This document shows positions 53,201 to 61,345 of a stretch of 64,000 nt of DNA, in pieces. Each line of letters opens with the position of its first letter. Position 1 is the stretch's first letter. Below the pieces are notes generated by a model. The model did not search any database, was not told where the DNA came from, and saw only the letters and a list, made by a program, of their open reading frames with translations. The stretch is from Pigmentiphaga sp. (GTDB lineage Bacteria; Pseudomonadota; Gammaproteobacteria; Burkholderiales; Burkholderiaceae_B), in NCBI GenBank assembly GCA_023228945.1, contig JALOAI010000011.1, positions 62,001 through 126,000 on the forward strand, given 5' to 3'. The position numbers were made by a program, and so were the translations under genes.

Positions 53201-53998
53201 GAACTGAGGTTCTCGGCCAGTCCGGGACAAATGGCTTCGGCGGGATGGCAGATCGATTCGCTGTCGCTCGTGAATCCCGACATCGCCCTGCGCGGCCAGG
53301 GCAGTTGGCGAACCCAGGCCAACCGTCCCCGCACGGCGCTGGACTTCAACGGCACGATCCACGACGCCGGCGGCCTGCTGGCCCGCCTCGGGCTGGCCGA
53401 CGTCGTGGCCGGAGGGGAGGGCGAGGTGGAGGCGTCGGTGGCCTGGCCCGGCATGCCATGGGCCTTTGCCGTGCCCATGCTCGAGGCCGATCTCGAGTTG
53501 TCGCTCGACGATGGCCGCTTCCTGCCCGTGTCGTCGGCGGCGGGTCGCCTGCTGGCCACGCTTTCGCTGCAGGCACTGGCGCGTGCCGCGACGTTCCAGG
53601 GCAATGCCTTGTTCGAGTCGGGCTTTGCCTGGGACACCCTGCGGGCCAGCGCGCGGGTCGCCGAAGGCAATCTGGAGCTGCGCGGCTTCGATATGCGCGG
53701 CCCCAGCGCCGCCGCGCTGTTGTCGGGCCGGGCCGACCTGCTGAACGAAACCCAGGATCTCAAGGCCTTGATCCTGCCCCGTATCGACGCCAGCGCCGCG
53801 GCCCTGCTCGCGGGCATCGCCATCAATCCCATCGTCGGCCTGGGCGCTTTCCTGGGCCAATGGCTGCTGCGCGAGCCCCTGGCCCAGGTGTTGAGCCTGG
53901 AGTACGGCATCACCGGCTCGTGGGCCGATCCGCAAATCACGCGGCTGAGCCCGGTCTCGGCCGCGGCCGACGCGGGCTCCGAGCCTGTCGTGCCTTGA
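50249..53998 (+). CDS. yhdP: YhdP-family AsmA-like protein (outer-membrane phospholipid transport)
   Basis: Large inner-membrane-anchored periplasmic protein of the YhdP/TamB/AsmA bridge family, which carries phospholipids to the outer membrane in enterobacteria. The 1249-aa product has one N-terminal helix (FRGLAAVLVVLYFVLAAVILGLRYLVLP), a DUF3971 central region and a C-terminal AsmA-type end (SLQALARAATFQGNALFESGFAWDTLRASARVAEGNLELRGFDMRGPSAAALLSG). The start is a TTG; a GTG 18 bases further in (reading MRFAVPVVLFRGL) is equally plausible. It is followed by the nitrilase and tldD genes, a conserved order in the group. Confidence 0.9.
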   Translation: MTKKPAVRFAVPVVLFRGLAAVLVVLYFVLAAVILGLRYLVLPNIDDYRDRIETRISAAVGAPVSIGRIEADWYRLNPQLTLLETSIRSEHGGAALELPRVAARLSWATLLTGRPELLQLSIERPYLSLRRDARGMVHVADFPLLAFTTPQPRGKPDRDENDEGKRQAWAEADHPVARWLLAQPDIRIMDARLDWRDETGELPAFHIPDVDLQLQSRRLGTSRFVVAVPDTFQGGRQWLMQAEWQRSLLEQGEHGLEWGNWHGRVFVSAEEVDLPRLRPWLGDFVPDELAGVAAGRAWFDFHHGRWRGWLADIAVRNARGRIEADGEALAFSAAGVRLARDEDGGVRAGGFLRDALFYLPGVFEAPVAPVQELRGTVAHDAGSRWQWSDVFVRAGEAGQQATLTGSGSWQPQAGLRWGAIDLMGRIEQADAGAVARWMPLAVDADVREWLRLGLRAGEIAGAEVRLAGDLQGFPYAGSERERGEFRIEGDVHGVAIDLEPDVEPGWPLITGLRARLTIDRDHLGADIAGGEIRVGQNSAIQIGATRLDISDMEDEAKVDVVAATQGDAESYLAYLRQSPLADQTAGSLGAARIDGSLEVPLRVRVRLNDGDTSVEGRVRAEGNTVLLPGWAAPVTGMRGEVRFTESRVEFSGLRGRWLGGELRVSGRSGADGAAEAEFQGQLSIAALRELWPSPAWERLRGQLPYRGSWRMRRDGGESLAVSSDLAGLALDFPAPLHKTASQTWPVRAQWERTHGASGGQWRITAADRWQLLAAWPQDAEPGSLPPRLAFGMPAPLDLPAQGWHLRFATEAVNLDDWREVLAGFAQPASTSKPSTSARRAVAGQAPRRAVGLAALPWTGLPLPLKIDVQAQRLTALDQLWAPMQLAFEITRNDVLRLRFDADAVSGWIGWRPSSAAGPARLEMNFDRLLLPRREQPAGSAGLQPATAPAAAGPHDAVEPWADPARWPFVDVNVADLRWGDIALGELRFSASPGQMASAGWQIDSLSLVNPDIALRGQGSWRTQANRPRTALDFNGTIHDAGGLLARLGLADVVAGGEGEVEASVAWPGMPWAFAVPMLEADLELSLDDGRFLPVSSAAGRLLATLSLQALARAATFQGNALFESGFAWDTLRASARVAEGNLELRGFDMRGPSAAALLSGRADLLNETQDLKALILPRIDASAAALLAGIAINPIVGLGAFLGQWLLREPLAQVLSLEYGITGSWADPQITRLSPVSAAADAGSEPVVP

Positions 53999-54011
53999 GC
54001 GGAGACGCCCG

Positions 54012-54027
54012 GGCCGAAAGGCCGGAG
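54012..54027 (+). other. GGCC-GAAA-GGCC tetraloop hairpin after yhdP
   Basis: A GNRA-loop stem 14 bases after the yhdP stop. The string GGCCGAAAGGCCGGAG also occurs at 12658-12673 beyond another gene end, with similar flanking (GTT then TTCAC). It may be a small dispersed element or weak terminator. Confidence 0.35.
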
Positions 54028-54074
54028 TTCTTCACGTACACTTCCATGCATCGCTTTTCTTCCCGGAGTTCCGC

Positions 54075-54896
54075 ATGAATCCATCCGACCCATCCGCTCC
54101 CGTCAAGGTGGCCGCGGTCCAGATGGTCTCGGCGCCCGACGTGGCGAGTAATCTTGAAGCCGTCGATGCCCTGGTGGCCCAAGCCGCGGGCGAAGGCGCC
54201 CGGATCGTGCTGCTGCCCGAGTATTTTTGCCTGATGGGGCGTCACGACACCGACAAGGTAGGCGTGCGCGAGGCCGATGGCCGCGGGCCGATCCAGGATT
54301 TCCTGGCCAACGCCGCCAAGCGCCATGGCGTCTGGCTGATCGGCGGCACGCTACCTCTCGAGTGCCCCAGCCCCAGCCAGGTGTACAACACGACGCTGGT
54401 GTTCGATCCTCGCGGAGAACGGCGCGCGCGCTACGACAAAATCCATTTGTTCGGCTTTCGGCGCGGCGACGAAGCCTACGACGAATCCGCCACCATCCTC
54501 GCCGGCCGCGAGCCGGTGGCCTTCGACGCGCCATGCGGCCGCGTCGGCCTGTCGGTATGCTACGACCTGAGATTTCCCGAACTCTACCGGGCCTTGGGCA
54601 CGCTGGACTTGATAGTCGTGCCTGCCGCCTTCACCTATACCACTGGGCAAGCGCATTGGGAGATCCTGCTGCGCGCCCGAGCCATCGAGAACCAGTGCTA
54701 CGTGCTGGCTTCGGCGCAGGGCGGCAAACACCCCAACGGCCGCCGCACCTGGGGCCACTCGATGCTCATCGACCCCTGGGGCGACGTTCTCGCCGTCCAG
54801 GCCGAAGGCCCCGGCGTGGTGTGCGGCGAGATCGATCCCGCGCGCCTGCGCGAGGTCAGGGCCGCACTGCCCGCTTTGCGCCACCGCGTTTTCTAG
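54075..54896 (+). CDS. Nitrilase-superfamily carbon-nitrogen hydrolase (Nit1-like)
   Basis: A 273-aa C-N hydrolase (PF00795). The Glu-Lys-Cys triad is visible: E49 in LLPEYF, the lysine in RYDKIHLFGF, and the cysteine in SVCYDLRFPELYRAL. The sequence resembles the Nit1/YbeM group, which remove deaminated glutathione in characterised members; that role is plausible here but unproven. It sits between yhdP and tldD, the usual order in related genomes. The start ATG overlaps no other gene and is preceded by CCCGGAG. Confidence 0.9.
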   Translation: MNPSDPSAPVKVAAVQMVSAPDVASNLEAVDALVAQAAGEGARIVLLPEYFCLMGRHDTDKVGVREADGRGPIQDFLANAAKRHGVWLIGGTLPLECPSPSQVYNTTLVFDPRGERRARYDKIHLFGFRRGDEAYDESATILAGREPVAFDAPCGRVGLSVCYDLRFPELYRALGTLDLIVVPAAFTYTTGQAHWEILLRARAIENQCYVLASAQGGKHPNGRRTWGHSMLIDPWGDVLAVQAEGPGVVCGEIDPARLREVRAALPALRHRVF

Positions 54897-54990
54897 CGCC
54901 AGGCCGCTTCCAGGCAAAACATTCGGATGCCGCCGCCTAAGCGCCAAGCGTAAAAAAAGCGCCGCCGCGTCCCGGCACGCCCCCTTTTTC
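54897..54990. repeat. Decayed copy of the terminator-type repeat between the nitrilase gene and tldD
   Basis: GCCAGGCCGCTTCCAGGCAAAAC, then GCCGCCGC, CCAAGCG and an A7 tract keep the order of the loop, right arm and trailing stem of the repeat family seen at 10.4, 16.4, 31.7 and 35.7 kb. Arms and G-runs are no longer complementary. Assignment to the family is inference. Confidence 0.4.
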
Positions 54991-55003
54991 AAGAGCTCCA
55001 TCC

Positions 55004-56464
55004 ATGCAAGTCATCGAACCCAATCTGCAAGCCCTCGCCACGGCGCAAAGCCTGCTCCTCGACCCCTACGGCCTGGGCCAGGGCCACCTCAACCAGGCGC
55101 TGGGCGAGATCTTCTCCCATCGCGTCGACTACGCCGATCTGTATTTCCAGTACACCCGCAGCGAAGGCTGGAGCCTGGAAGAGGGCATCGTCAAGACCGG
55201 CAGCTTCTCCATCGAGCAAGGTGTGGGCGTGCGCGCCATCAGTGGCGAGAAAACCGCCTTCGCCTATTCCGACACCTTGTCGCCCGACGCCCTGTTGTCC
55301 TCCGCCCAGGCGGTACGTAGCATCGCCCGCCAAGGTTCCGGCAAAGTGAAAGTCGCCAGCGCCTTCGATCCCGCTGGCGCCCGTGCCCTGTATGCCGGCA
55401 TCGACCCCGTGGCCAGCCTCGACGCCGCCGAGAAGGTGGCCCTGCTCGAAAAAGTCGAGAACATGGCCCGTGCCGCCGATCCCCGCATCATCCAGGTGAT
55501 GGCCGGCCTGGGCGCCGAGTACGACGTCGTGCTGGTGGCCGGCAGCGACGGCCGCCTGGCGGCCGACGTGCGGCCGCTGGTGCGCCTGAGCCTCACCGTG
55601 ATCGTAGAGCACAAGGGCCGCCGCGAGGCCGGCCATGCCGGCGGCGGCGGCCGGGTCGATCTCACCTATTTTTCCGACGAGATCCTGCGCGATTACGTCT
55701 CGCGCGCCGTGCACGAAGCCGTCACCAACCTATCGGCGCGTCCGGCGCCGGCCGGCGTGATGCCGGTGGTGCTGGGCTCGGGCTGGCCCGGCATTCTCTT
55801 GCACGAAGCCGTGGGTCACGGCCTTGAAGGCGATTTCAACCGTAAAGGCTCCAGTGTTTTCTCGGGCCGTATCGGCGAGCGCGTGGCGGCCAAGGGCGTG
55901 ACGGTGGTCGACGATGGCACGCTGCCCGACCGCCGCGGTTCGCTCAACATCGACGACGAAGGCAACGCCACCCAGCGCACCGTCCTGATCGAAGACGGCA
56001 TCCTGCGCGGCTATATGCAGGATCATCTCAACGCGCGCCTGATGAAAGCCCCCGTCACGGGCAACGGCCGCCGCGAATCCTTCGCCCACCTGCCGATGCC
56101 GCGCATGACCAACACCTACATGCCCTCAGGCAAATACGATCCCGCAGAAATCATCGCCTCGGTAGACCGCGGCCTGTACGCCGCCAACTTCGGCGGCGGC
56201 CAGGTCGACATCACCAACGGCAAATTCGTGTTCTCCGCTTCCGAGGCCTACCTGATCGAAAACGGCAAGATCACCCATCCGGTCAAGGGCGCCACGCTGA
56301 TCGGCAGCGGCCCCGAGGCCATGCGCAAGGTGCGCATGATCGGCAACGATATGCGCCTGGACTCCGGCGTGGGCACCTGCGGCAAGGATGGCCAGAGCGT
56401 GCCCGTGGGCGTGGGCCAGCCCACGCTGCGGATCGACGGCCTGACGGTGGGCGGCACCGCTTGA
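55004..56464 (+). CDS. tldD: Metalloprotease TldD
   Basis: Catalytic subunit of the TldD/TldE (PmbA) metalloprotease that processes modified peptides. The 486-aa length is typical. The active-site motif HEAVGHGLEGD starts near residue 267 and supplies the zinc-binding HExxxH. The GGG-rich end (DLTYFSDE earlier; VGTCGKDGQSVPVGVGQPTLRI) matches the family. The partner tldE/pmbA is elsewhere, as is usual. It is convergent with the ctaG-like gene; the 135-bp gap has no 80-bp repeat. Confidence 0.96.
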   Translation: MQVIEPNLQALATAQSLLLDPYGLGQGHLNQALGEIFSHRVDYADLYFQYTRSEGWSLEEGIVKTGSFSIEQGVGVRAISGEKTAFAYSDTLSPDALLSSAQAVRSIARQGSGKVKVASAFDPAGARALYAGIDPVASLDAAEKVALLEKVENMARAADPRIIQVMAGLGAEYDVVLVAGSDGRLAADVRPLVRLSLTVIVEHKGRREAGHAGGGGRVDLTYFSDEILRDYVSRAVHEAVTNLSARPAPAGVMPVVLGSGWPGILLHEAVGHGLEGDFNRKGSSVFSGRIGERVAAKGVTVVDDGTLPDRRGSLNIDDEGNATQRTVLIEDGILRGYMQDHLNARLMKAPVTGNGRRESFAHLPMPRMTNTYMPSGKYDPAEIIASVDRGLYAANFGGGQVDITNGKFVFSASEAYLIENGKITHPVKGATLIGSGPEAMRKVRMIGNDMRLDSGVGTCGKDGQSVPVGVGQPTLRIDGLTVGGTA

Positions 56465-56599
56465 GACAGTCTTAGCACGAACAGCCGCCGAAGGTGGTCT
56501 GGCCACGGCCAGGCTACTCGGCGTGCCCGCGGGACCAACGGCTCTCCCACCGGCGTCCACAGAACGCAAAAGCCTCCTCGCGCCGCCATCCGGCCCCCT

Positions 56600-57466
56600 T
56601 TAAGGCCGAGGCGCCACCCTCTGCCTGCCGTATTGCCGACGCGGCCGTTCCGGCATCCTCCCCTTGGACGACAGGCGGATCAAGGTCTGCAACGCCAGAA
56701 TGCCGCCCACGAACTCCACCATCCCGGCCGGAATCCACATGATCAGCCCGCCCAGGTTCTGATCGAACCGCGCCGTCATATCGAGCGCCCGCCCGCACAC
56801 ATCGTAAAGCGGATAAAAATCCCGCTCGCTGAACGTCAGGATCGCCCCCGCCACCATCTGCGGCGTCATCGTCACCACCGGCGACAACACCCGCCACCCC
56901 GGCGTCAGTACCGCCGGCGGACTCGGCCGCCGATCGAGAATCAAATTCCAGTACAACAACCCGCTGATCACCACCGACCAATTCATCAGGCGGTACAAAC
57001 GCCAATCCAGCATCGAATAAAACTGCACCATCGGCAACAGCCAGATCAGCACCAACAGTACGAACGCCGACGACACCAGGAAAGGGTTGGTCAGCAACCA
57101 CTCCAGCGCGCGTCCGGCCGGCTGCTGGCGGAACAAAAACAGCCAGCGGCGCAACGGCCCCGGCAGCCCCGCCCGCATCACCGATCCGGGATACGCCGCC
57201 ATCACCAGGATCGGCCCCAGATGATGCAATACCAGATGCTGCAGGCGATGGATGAAAAACATCCGCTCGGCGTAATAATCCAGCCGGGTATGCAACGACA
57301 AATACAGCAATACCATCCCCGTCCAGAACAAGGCCTGCCGCAAGGCGTTTACCCGCACCGGCACCCGGCTCAAGCCGCGAACGTATAACGCGATCGCCAC
57401 CCCGAACGCCAACAGCAGGGTGGGGGAGAATTCCCAGGGTTTGAGCCAGAGCAGCGTGTCGTACAT
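56600..57466 (-). CDS. caa3-type CtaG-like cytochrome c oxidase assembly membrane protein
   Basis: A 288-aa polytopic membrane protein of the caa3_CtaG family (PF09678), whose Bacillus member is needed for cytochrome caa3 oxidase assembly. About seven hydrophobic segments are visible. Conserved features include HRLQHLVLHHLGPILVMAAYPG, and MNWSVVISGLLYWNLILDRRPSP. The start giving MYDTLLWLKPWEFSP was chosen for the family-typical N-terminus and the CACCCCCT upstream. No oxidase genes are nearby, so the client is unknown. It lies 28 bases after the dacB stop. Confidence 0.85.
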   Translation of the reverse strand: MYDTLLWLKPWEFSPTLLLAFGVAIALYVRGLSRVPVRVNALRQALFWTGMVLLYLSLHTRLDYYAERMFFIHRLQHLVLHHLGPILVMAAYPGSVMRAGLPGPLRRWLFLFRQQPAGRALEWLLTNPFLVSSAFVLLVLIWLLPMVQFYSMLDWRLYRLMNWSVVISGLLYWNLILDRRPSPPAVLTPGWRVLSPVVTMTPQMVAGAILTFSERDFYPLYDVCGRALDMTARFDQNLGGLIMWIPAGMVEFVGGILALQTLIRLSSKGRMPERPRRQYGRQRVAPRP

Positions 57467-57494
57467 AGGGGGTGGGAAGGTCGGGAAGGCGTCG

Positions 57495-59114
57495 CTACTG
57501 TCGAGCCAGCCACTCAACCGTGGCGTCGAGGAACTGACGGGCATTGTAAGCCTTGGGGTCGTTCACCATCGCGACCATCAGGTAGCGGCGGCCGCTGACC
57601 CCTTGCACGTAGCCCGCCAGGCCGGTGGTATCACGCAGCGTTCCCGTTTTGAGGTGGGCGCGGCCGTTGGCCTCGTCATTGCGCCAGCGTCGATGCACCG
57701 TGCCGTCGCTGCCGGCGATCGCCAGCGACGACACGAATTCGGGCATGCGCGGTGAGAACCACGCGCGTTCCAGCAGCCGAGCCATGCTGCCGGCCGCGAT
57801 GCGCTCTTCGCGCGAGAGGCCCGCGCCGTTCTCCAGCCGCAGCTCCGGAAACTCCAGCCCCTGCTCGCGCAGCACCTCGCGCAGCGCCACCGCGCCGCTG
57901 GCGGATGTCGCGGGGCCCACCCCGTGTTCGTGGCCCAGCGCCAGCAGCAGATGGCGGGCCATCACATTGTTGCTCGACTTATTGATCGGCCGGATCACAT
58001 CGGCCAAGGTATCGGACTCATGCACCGCGAGCACGTCCAGACCGGGGGGCGCGGCGCCGTCGCGGATCGATCCATCGAGCTGGCCGCCAAGCTCTTGCCA
58101 GAAGCTGCGCAAGACTTGCGCCGTGTGGGTCGGGGGATCGACCAGCAGGCGATACTGATCGAACGGCCCGCAGGAGCTCGGCACCGAACCCTCGATGCGC
58201 ACCGTTGGCTGGGCCGTATTGGGCACGGTCTCGACGCGCACGGTGCGTGGCCCTTGGCAGGCGCCCGGGCGCGCGGTCAGGCGGACATCCAGGGCGAAGT
58301 CCGGTAGCGGCGGCTCCACCGTGACCCGCCAGCGGCCCGTGCCGGGGTCGGGCCGATAGTTCAAGCGGCTGGCGCCGAAACCCACGAGCAAGGCATCCGG
58401 GCTCGCGTTGTAGACCCGTTCCGGCGCATTGTCGAACGCCGCCGGGTCGATTGCCACGTTGCCATATACCGAGCGGTCGATCACGATGCCGGGGAGGCGG
58501 CGCACGCCCTGCTGACGCAGGTCGCGCAACAATCGCCAAACGTCTTCCGGTTCCAGCCAGGGGTCGCCGGCGGCCCGGATGTATAGCGGCCCCGACAGAG
58601 CGCCGTTGGCATCGAGCCGCGTTCCCTGCGCCACGCCGGCCTCCGTGCGCCAGCGATAACTGGGGCCCAGGCCTTCGAGCGCGGCATAGGTGGTGACCAG
58701 TTTCATGAGCGACGCCGGATTGCGCGGCTGCTCGGGCTGGATCGCCACCCAGGGAATCTGGCCGGGTTCGAGGATCACCAGCGAGAGGGTGGTCTCGCCG
58801 AGCTGGGTCTTACGCCAGGCCTCGGCCAGGGAGACGGGAAGCTGTCCCACCCGGCGCACTGAAGCTTCCGACCAGTCGGAGGGGCCTGGGCCGGCAACGA
58901 AAGGAGCGGAGCCGCTCCTACCTCGCTCACGAACCGCCAGGCGCGCCTGTGGGCGACCATCCTCAAAGGTGATTTCATCGGCGGGGGGAGTTTGCGCATC
59001 GCGCGGCGTTGCGCAGCCGGCCAACAGTAGCAAGGCCGCCGCTATCGCCAGCCCCGGCCGGGAGCGTTGGCGAAAAGACGACGAATCGGAGCGGGCGGGA
59101 GCGGGAGAGGCCAT
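57495..59114 (-). CDS. dacB: D-alanyl-D-alanine carboxypeptidase/endopeptidase (PBP4-type, lipoprotein)
   Basis: S13-family peptidase that trims or cuts peptidoglycan crosslinks. The 539-aa product has all three active-site motifs: SxxK in NPASLMKL, SxN in NKSSNNVM, and KTG in HLKTGTLRD. The N-terminus has a lipobox (ALLLLAGC, lipidated Cys34) instead of the usual cleavable signal peptide, so it is predicted to be a membrane-anchored lipoprotein. The long domain II/III insertion typical of PBP4 is present. It lies 37 bases downstream of the DMT gene and upstream of the ctaG-like gene. Confidence 0.93.
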   Translation of the reverse strand: MASPAPARSDSSSFRQRSRPGLAIAAALLLLAGCATPRDAQTPPADEITFEDGRPQARLAVRERGRSGSAPFVAGPGPSDWSEASVRRVGQLPVSLAEAWRKTQLGETTLSLVILEPGQIPWVAIQPEQPRNPASLMKLVTTYAALEGLGPSYRWRTEAGVAQGTRLDANGALSGPLYIRAAGDPWLEPEDVWRLLRDLRQQGVRRLPGIVIDRSVYGNVAIDPAAFDNAPERVYNASPDALLVGFGASRLNYRPDPGTGRWRVTVEPPLPDFALDVRLTARPGACQGPRTVRVETVPNTAQPTVRIEGSVPSSCGPFDQYRLLVDPPTHTAQVLRSFWQELGGQLDGSIRDGAAPPGLDVLAVHESDTLADVIRPINKSSNNVMARHLLLALGHEHGVGPATSASGAVALREVLREQGLEFPELRLENGAGLSREERIAAGSMARLLERAWFSPRMPEFVSSLAIAGSDGTVHRRWRNDEANGRAHLKTGTLRDTTGLAGYVQGVSGRRYLMVAMVNDPKAYNARQFLDATVEWLARQ

Positions 59115-59151
59115 GGCAGGGAGTCGGACAAAAAAGCGAGGGGCGCGGAGC

Positions 59152-60069
59152 TCAGGGCCCGCCGAGAACATCAGTGATGAGCAGAACGACCCCCAGCATG
59201 ACCAGGATCAGGCCGAGGCGTTCCGTGCCGCTCAGGGTTTGGGCAAATACCCGCCGCGAGGCGATCTGGGCGAATACGACTTCGACCAGGCCCAGGGTGC
59301 GGACATTGGCCGTGGAGGTGAGGGCGAATCCGAAGAACCAGCATTGCGAAGCCAAGGCGCCCATAAAGCCGGCAAAGAGCGAGGAACGCCAGGCTTGCAG
59401 GCTGCCCAGCAGCGCCTGGCGCTGGAAGAATCCCAGCCACACCAGCAGGATCAGGGATTGCAGTAGCAGGCCGGTGGTCAGGGTGGTGCTGGCCCGCAGC
59501 AGCGCCGATCCTGATTCCAGGCTGAGGATCGCGCCGCGAAAGCCGATCGATGATAAGGCGAAGCCGGCTCCCGAGGCCAGGCCCAACAGGGCGGGCCGCC
59601 ATGAAAACCCCTCGGAGCCACCGACTGCCTTGCCGCTGCGCGACATCAAGACCACGCCCAGCGTGGCGATCATTACCGCGCTACTGGCTTGCCAGCTTAG
59701 GGTTTCGCCCAGCAGCAGCCAGCCAAAAACGGCAACTTGCACCGGTTCGGTTTTGGTATAGGCGATTGAGAGCCCGAACTGCCGCAGCCGCATGGTGGCC
59801 AACATCAGGGCCGTGGCGCCGATCTGGGTCAGGGCGCCGCAAACGACGTAAACCCAGAAGGCCGAGTTGGGGCCAGGCGGAAGCCGGCCCTCGGCCAGGC
59901 ACAGCGCGGCGAGGAATAGCGCGGCAAAGGGCAGGCCATACAAAAAGCGCACTTGCGTGGCGCCCAGAGTCCCGAGCCTGGCGGTCAGGTGATGCTGCAT
60001 GGCGTTGCGCGCCGTCTGGGCGCCTGCGGCGACCAGGGTGACGGGAATCCAGAGAATGGCGAGGCTCAT
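59152..60069 (-). CDS. EamA/DMT-superfamily transporter
   Basis: A 305-aa exporter-type protein with ten predicted membrane helices in two EamA-like halves (N-terminal from MSLAILWIPVTLVAAGAQT; C-terminal from LGLASGAGFALSSIGFRGA). These proteins export amino acids, nucleosides or other small metabolites; the substrate cannot be read. The ATG at 60069 was chosen because the helix begins there. Divergent from the DUF883 gene across about 115 bp. Confidence 0.85.
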   Translation of the reverse strand: MSLAILWIPVTLVAAGAQTARNAMQHHLTARLGTLGATQVRFLYGLPFAALFLAALCLAEGRLPPGPNSAFWVYVVCGALTQIGATALMLATMRLRQFGLSIAYTKTEPVQVAVFGWLLLGETLSWQASSAVMIATLGVVLMSRSGKAVGGSEGFSWRPALLGLASGAGFALSSIGFRGAILSLESGSALLRASTTLTTGLLLQSLILLVWLGFFQRQALLGSLQAWRSSLFAGFMGALASQCWFFGFALTSTANVRTLGLVEVVFAQIASRRVFAQTLSGTERLGLILVMLGVVLLITDVLGGP

Positions 60070-60185
60070 GCGGGCAAAAACCAGGGCGCTTCGGCGATTG
60101 TAGGCAAGCTCCGACACCTGGGCGCGGCGGGGCGCTGTATGATAGATCAATCCTCACTTTCACTTGCTGCTCACAGGAGGTATCC

Positions 60186-60518
60186 ATGGCTACGTCAAGA
60201 ACGGGTTCCAACAATGTCGAAGAAACACGCGACGCCCTGATGGCCGATGTCAAAAGCGGGCTCGATCAGGTCGAGGCCCTGTTGCGCGAGGCCGCCACGG
60301 CGTCCGGCGACAAGGCCACCGAGCTCCGCGAGTCGGCGCTTGAGGGCCTGCGCCGCGCCAGCGACGTCCTGGTCGACGCGCAGGATTCCGTCATGCGCCG
60401 CGGCCGCGCCGCCGCTCGCGCCACCGACGACTACGTGCACGACAACCCGTGGCGTTCCCTGGCGGTGGCCCTGGCCGCCGGCCTGGTGGTGGGCCTTCTG
60501 GCCAGGTCCCGGCGCTGA
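60186..60518 (+). CDS. DUF883 family (YqjD/ElaB) membrane-anchored ribosome-associated protein
   Basis: A 110-aa protein with a heptad-rich helical N-terminus (VEETRDALMADVKSGLDQVEALLREA) and one C-terminal membrane helix (NPWRSLAVALAAGLVVGLLARSRR), the hallmark of DUF883. E. coli YqjD and ElaB bind ribosomes at the membrane in stationary phase. ACAGGAGG precedes the ATG. First gene of a yqjD-yqjE-yqjK-type operon. Confidence 0.9.
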   Translation: MATSRTGSNNVEETRDALMADVKSGLDQVEALLREAATASGDKATELRESALEGLRRASDVLVDAQDSVMRRGRAAARATDDYVHDNPWRSLAVALAAGLVVGLLARSRR

Positions 60519-60523
60519 GCCTG

Positions 60524-60994
60524 ATGACGCGCCCGGCCTCTCCCCTGGTCCTGGCCGTGCGCTCGCTGGCCGCCACCTTGGTGGCCGCCGGGCGCACGCG
60601 ATTCGAACTCTTCGGCATCGAGTTCGCCGAACAAAAACAATGGCTTTCGCGGCTGATCCTGGGTGTTGCCGTGGCCGCGGTCTGTCTGGGGATGACGCTG
60701 CTGGTTTTTACCGGCTGGGTCATCGCCGCTTTTTGGGATACTCCCCATCGCATGCTGGCGTTCGGGCTGGTGGGGCTGTTCTGGCTCCTCCTGGGAACCC
60801 TGGCCGCATGGCGGGCCTGGATCGCCTTTCACACGGCGCCGGCACCTTTTGAAGCCACTCTGGCCGAACTCGAACGCGACGTCCAGGCCCTGGCGGGCGC
60901 CGCGCGGGTGGCTTCGTCGGCCGCGAGCGGTCCCGCGGCCTGGCCGGTCGACCCAGACGCCCCACGGTCTCCCGACCACGAGGAACACGCATGA
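60524..60994 (+). CDS. YqjE-like (phage holin superfamily III fold) membrane protein
   Basis: A 156-aa protein (PF07332) with an N-terminal amphipathic segment, two membrane helices (LILGVAVAAVCLGMTLLVFTGWVIAAF and MLAFGLVGLFWLLLGTLAAW) and a short helical tail. The holin-fold name is by similarity only; in this operon it is a housekeeping envelope protein. It starts 5 bases after the DUF883 stop and overlaps the next gene by 4 bases. Confidence 0.85.
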   Translation: MTRPASPLVLAVRSLAATLVAAGRTRFELFGIEFAEQKQWLSRLILGVAVAAVCLGMTLLVFTGWVIAAFWDTPHRMLAFGLVGLFWLLLGTLAAWRAWIAFHTAPAPFEATLAELERDVQALAGAARVASSAASGPAAWPVDPDAPRSPDHEEHA

Positions 60995-61344
60995 AAGGGC
61001 CATCCGAAACCGTCATCCGCAAGGCCTTACTGCGGGCCCACGCCGAGATCGAACGTTACGAGGTGGCTCGCAGCCTCGAAACCCTGCAGGCCGTGACTAC
61101 CCCGCGCGCCCTGATACAACAAGTCTTGCCCGGCCTGGTCGGCACCGCCGGCACCGCGGGCAGCGCCTGGGCCCGGGCGGGCACCCAATTGGCGTCGCTC
61201 TATCGGCGCTATCCGCTGGCCTCAAGCGCCGTCGTGGGCCTGCTCGGGCGCAGCCGGATGTCGCGCGTATTCCGGGTGGCCGGTGTGGCGCTCGCGATAT
61301 TCAAGGCGGTGGGCATGGCGCGGCGCGGCGGCCGGGGGGGGTAG
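60991..61344 (+). CDS. Small hypothetical protein of the yqjDE operon (YqjK-like position)
   Basis: A 117-aa basic protein in the place of yqjK. The N-terminal half is helical and charged (KALLRAHAEIERYEVARSLETLQ), and the C-terminal half has a weak hydrophobic segment (VFRVAGVALAIFKAVGMA) and a Gly/Arg tail. No domain is recognised with confidence. ATGA overlap with the yqjE-like gene indicates coupling. It ends at a repeat array shared with ubiD. Confidence 0.75.
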   Translation: MKGPSETVIRKALLRAHAEIERYEVARSLETLQAVTTPRALIQQVLPGLVGTAGTAGSAWARAGTQLASLYRRYPLASSAVVGLLGRSRMSRVFRVAGVALAIFKAVGMARRGGRGG

Positions 61345-61345
61345 A

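Noticed and set aside
60524..60994. Prophage holin
   Set aside because: The holin-fold similarity belongs to the YqjE housekeeping family. It sits in a yqjD-yqjE-yqjK operon with no other phage genes around.
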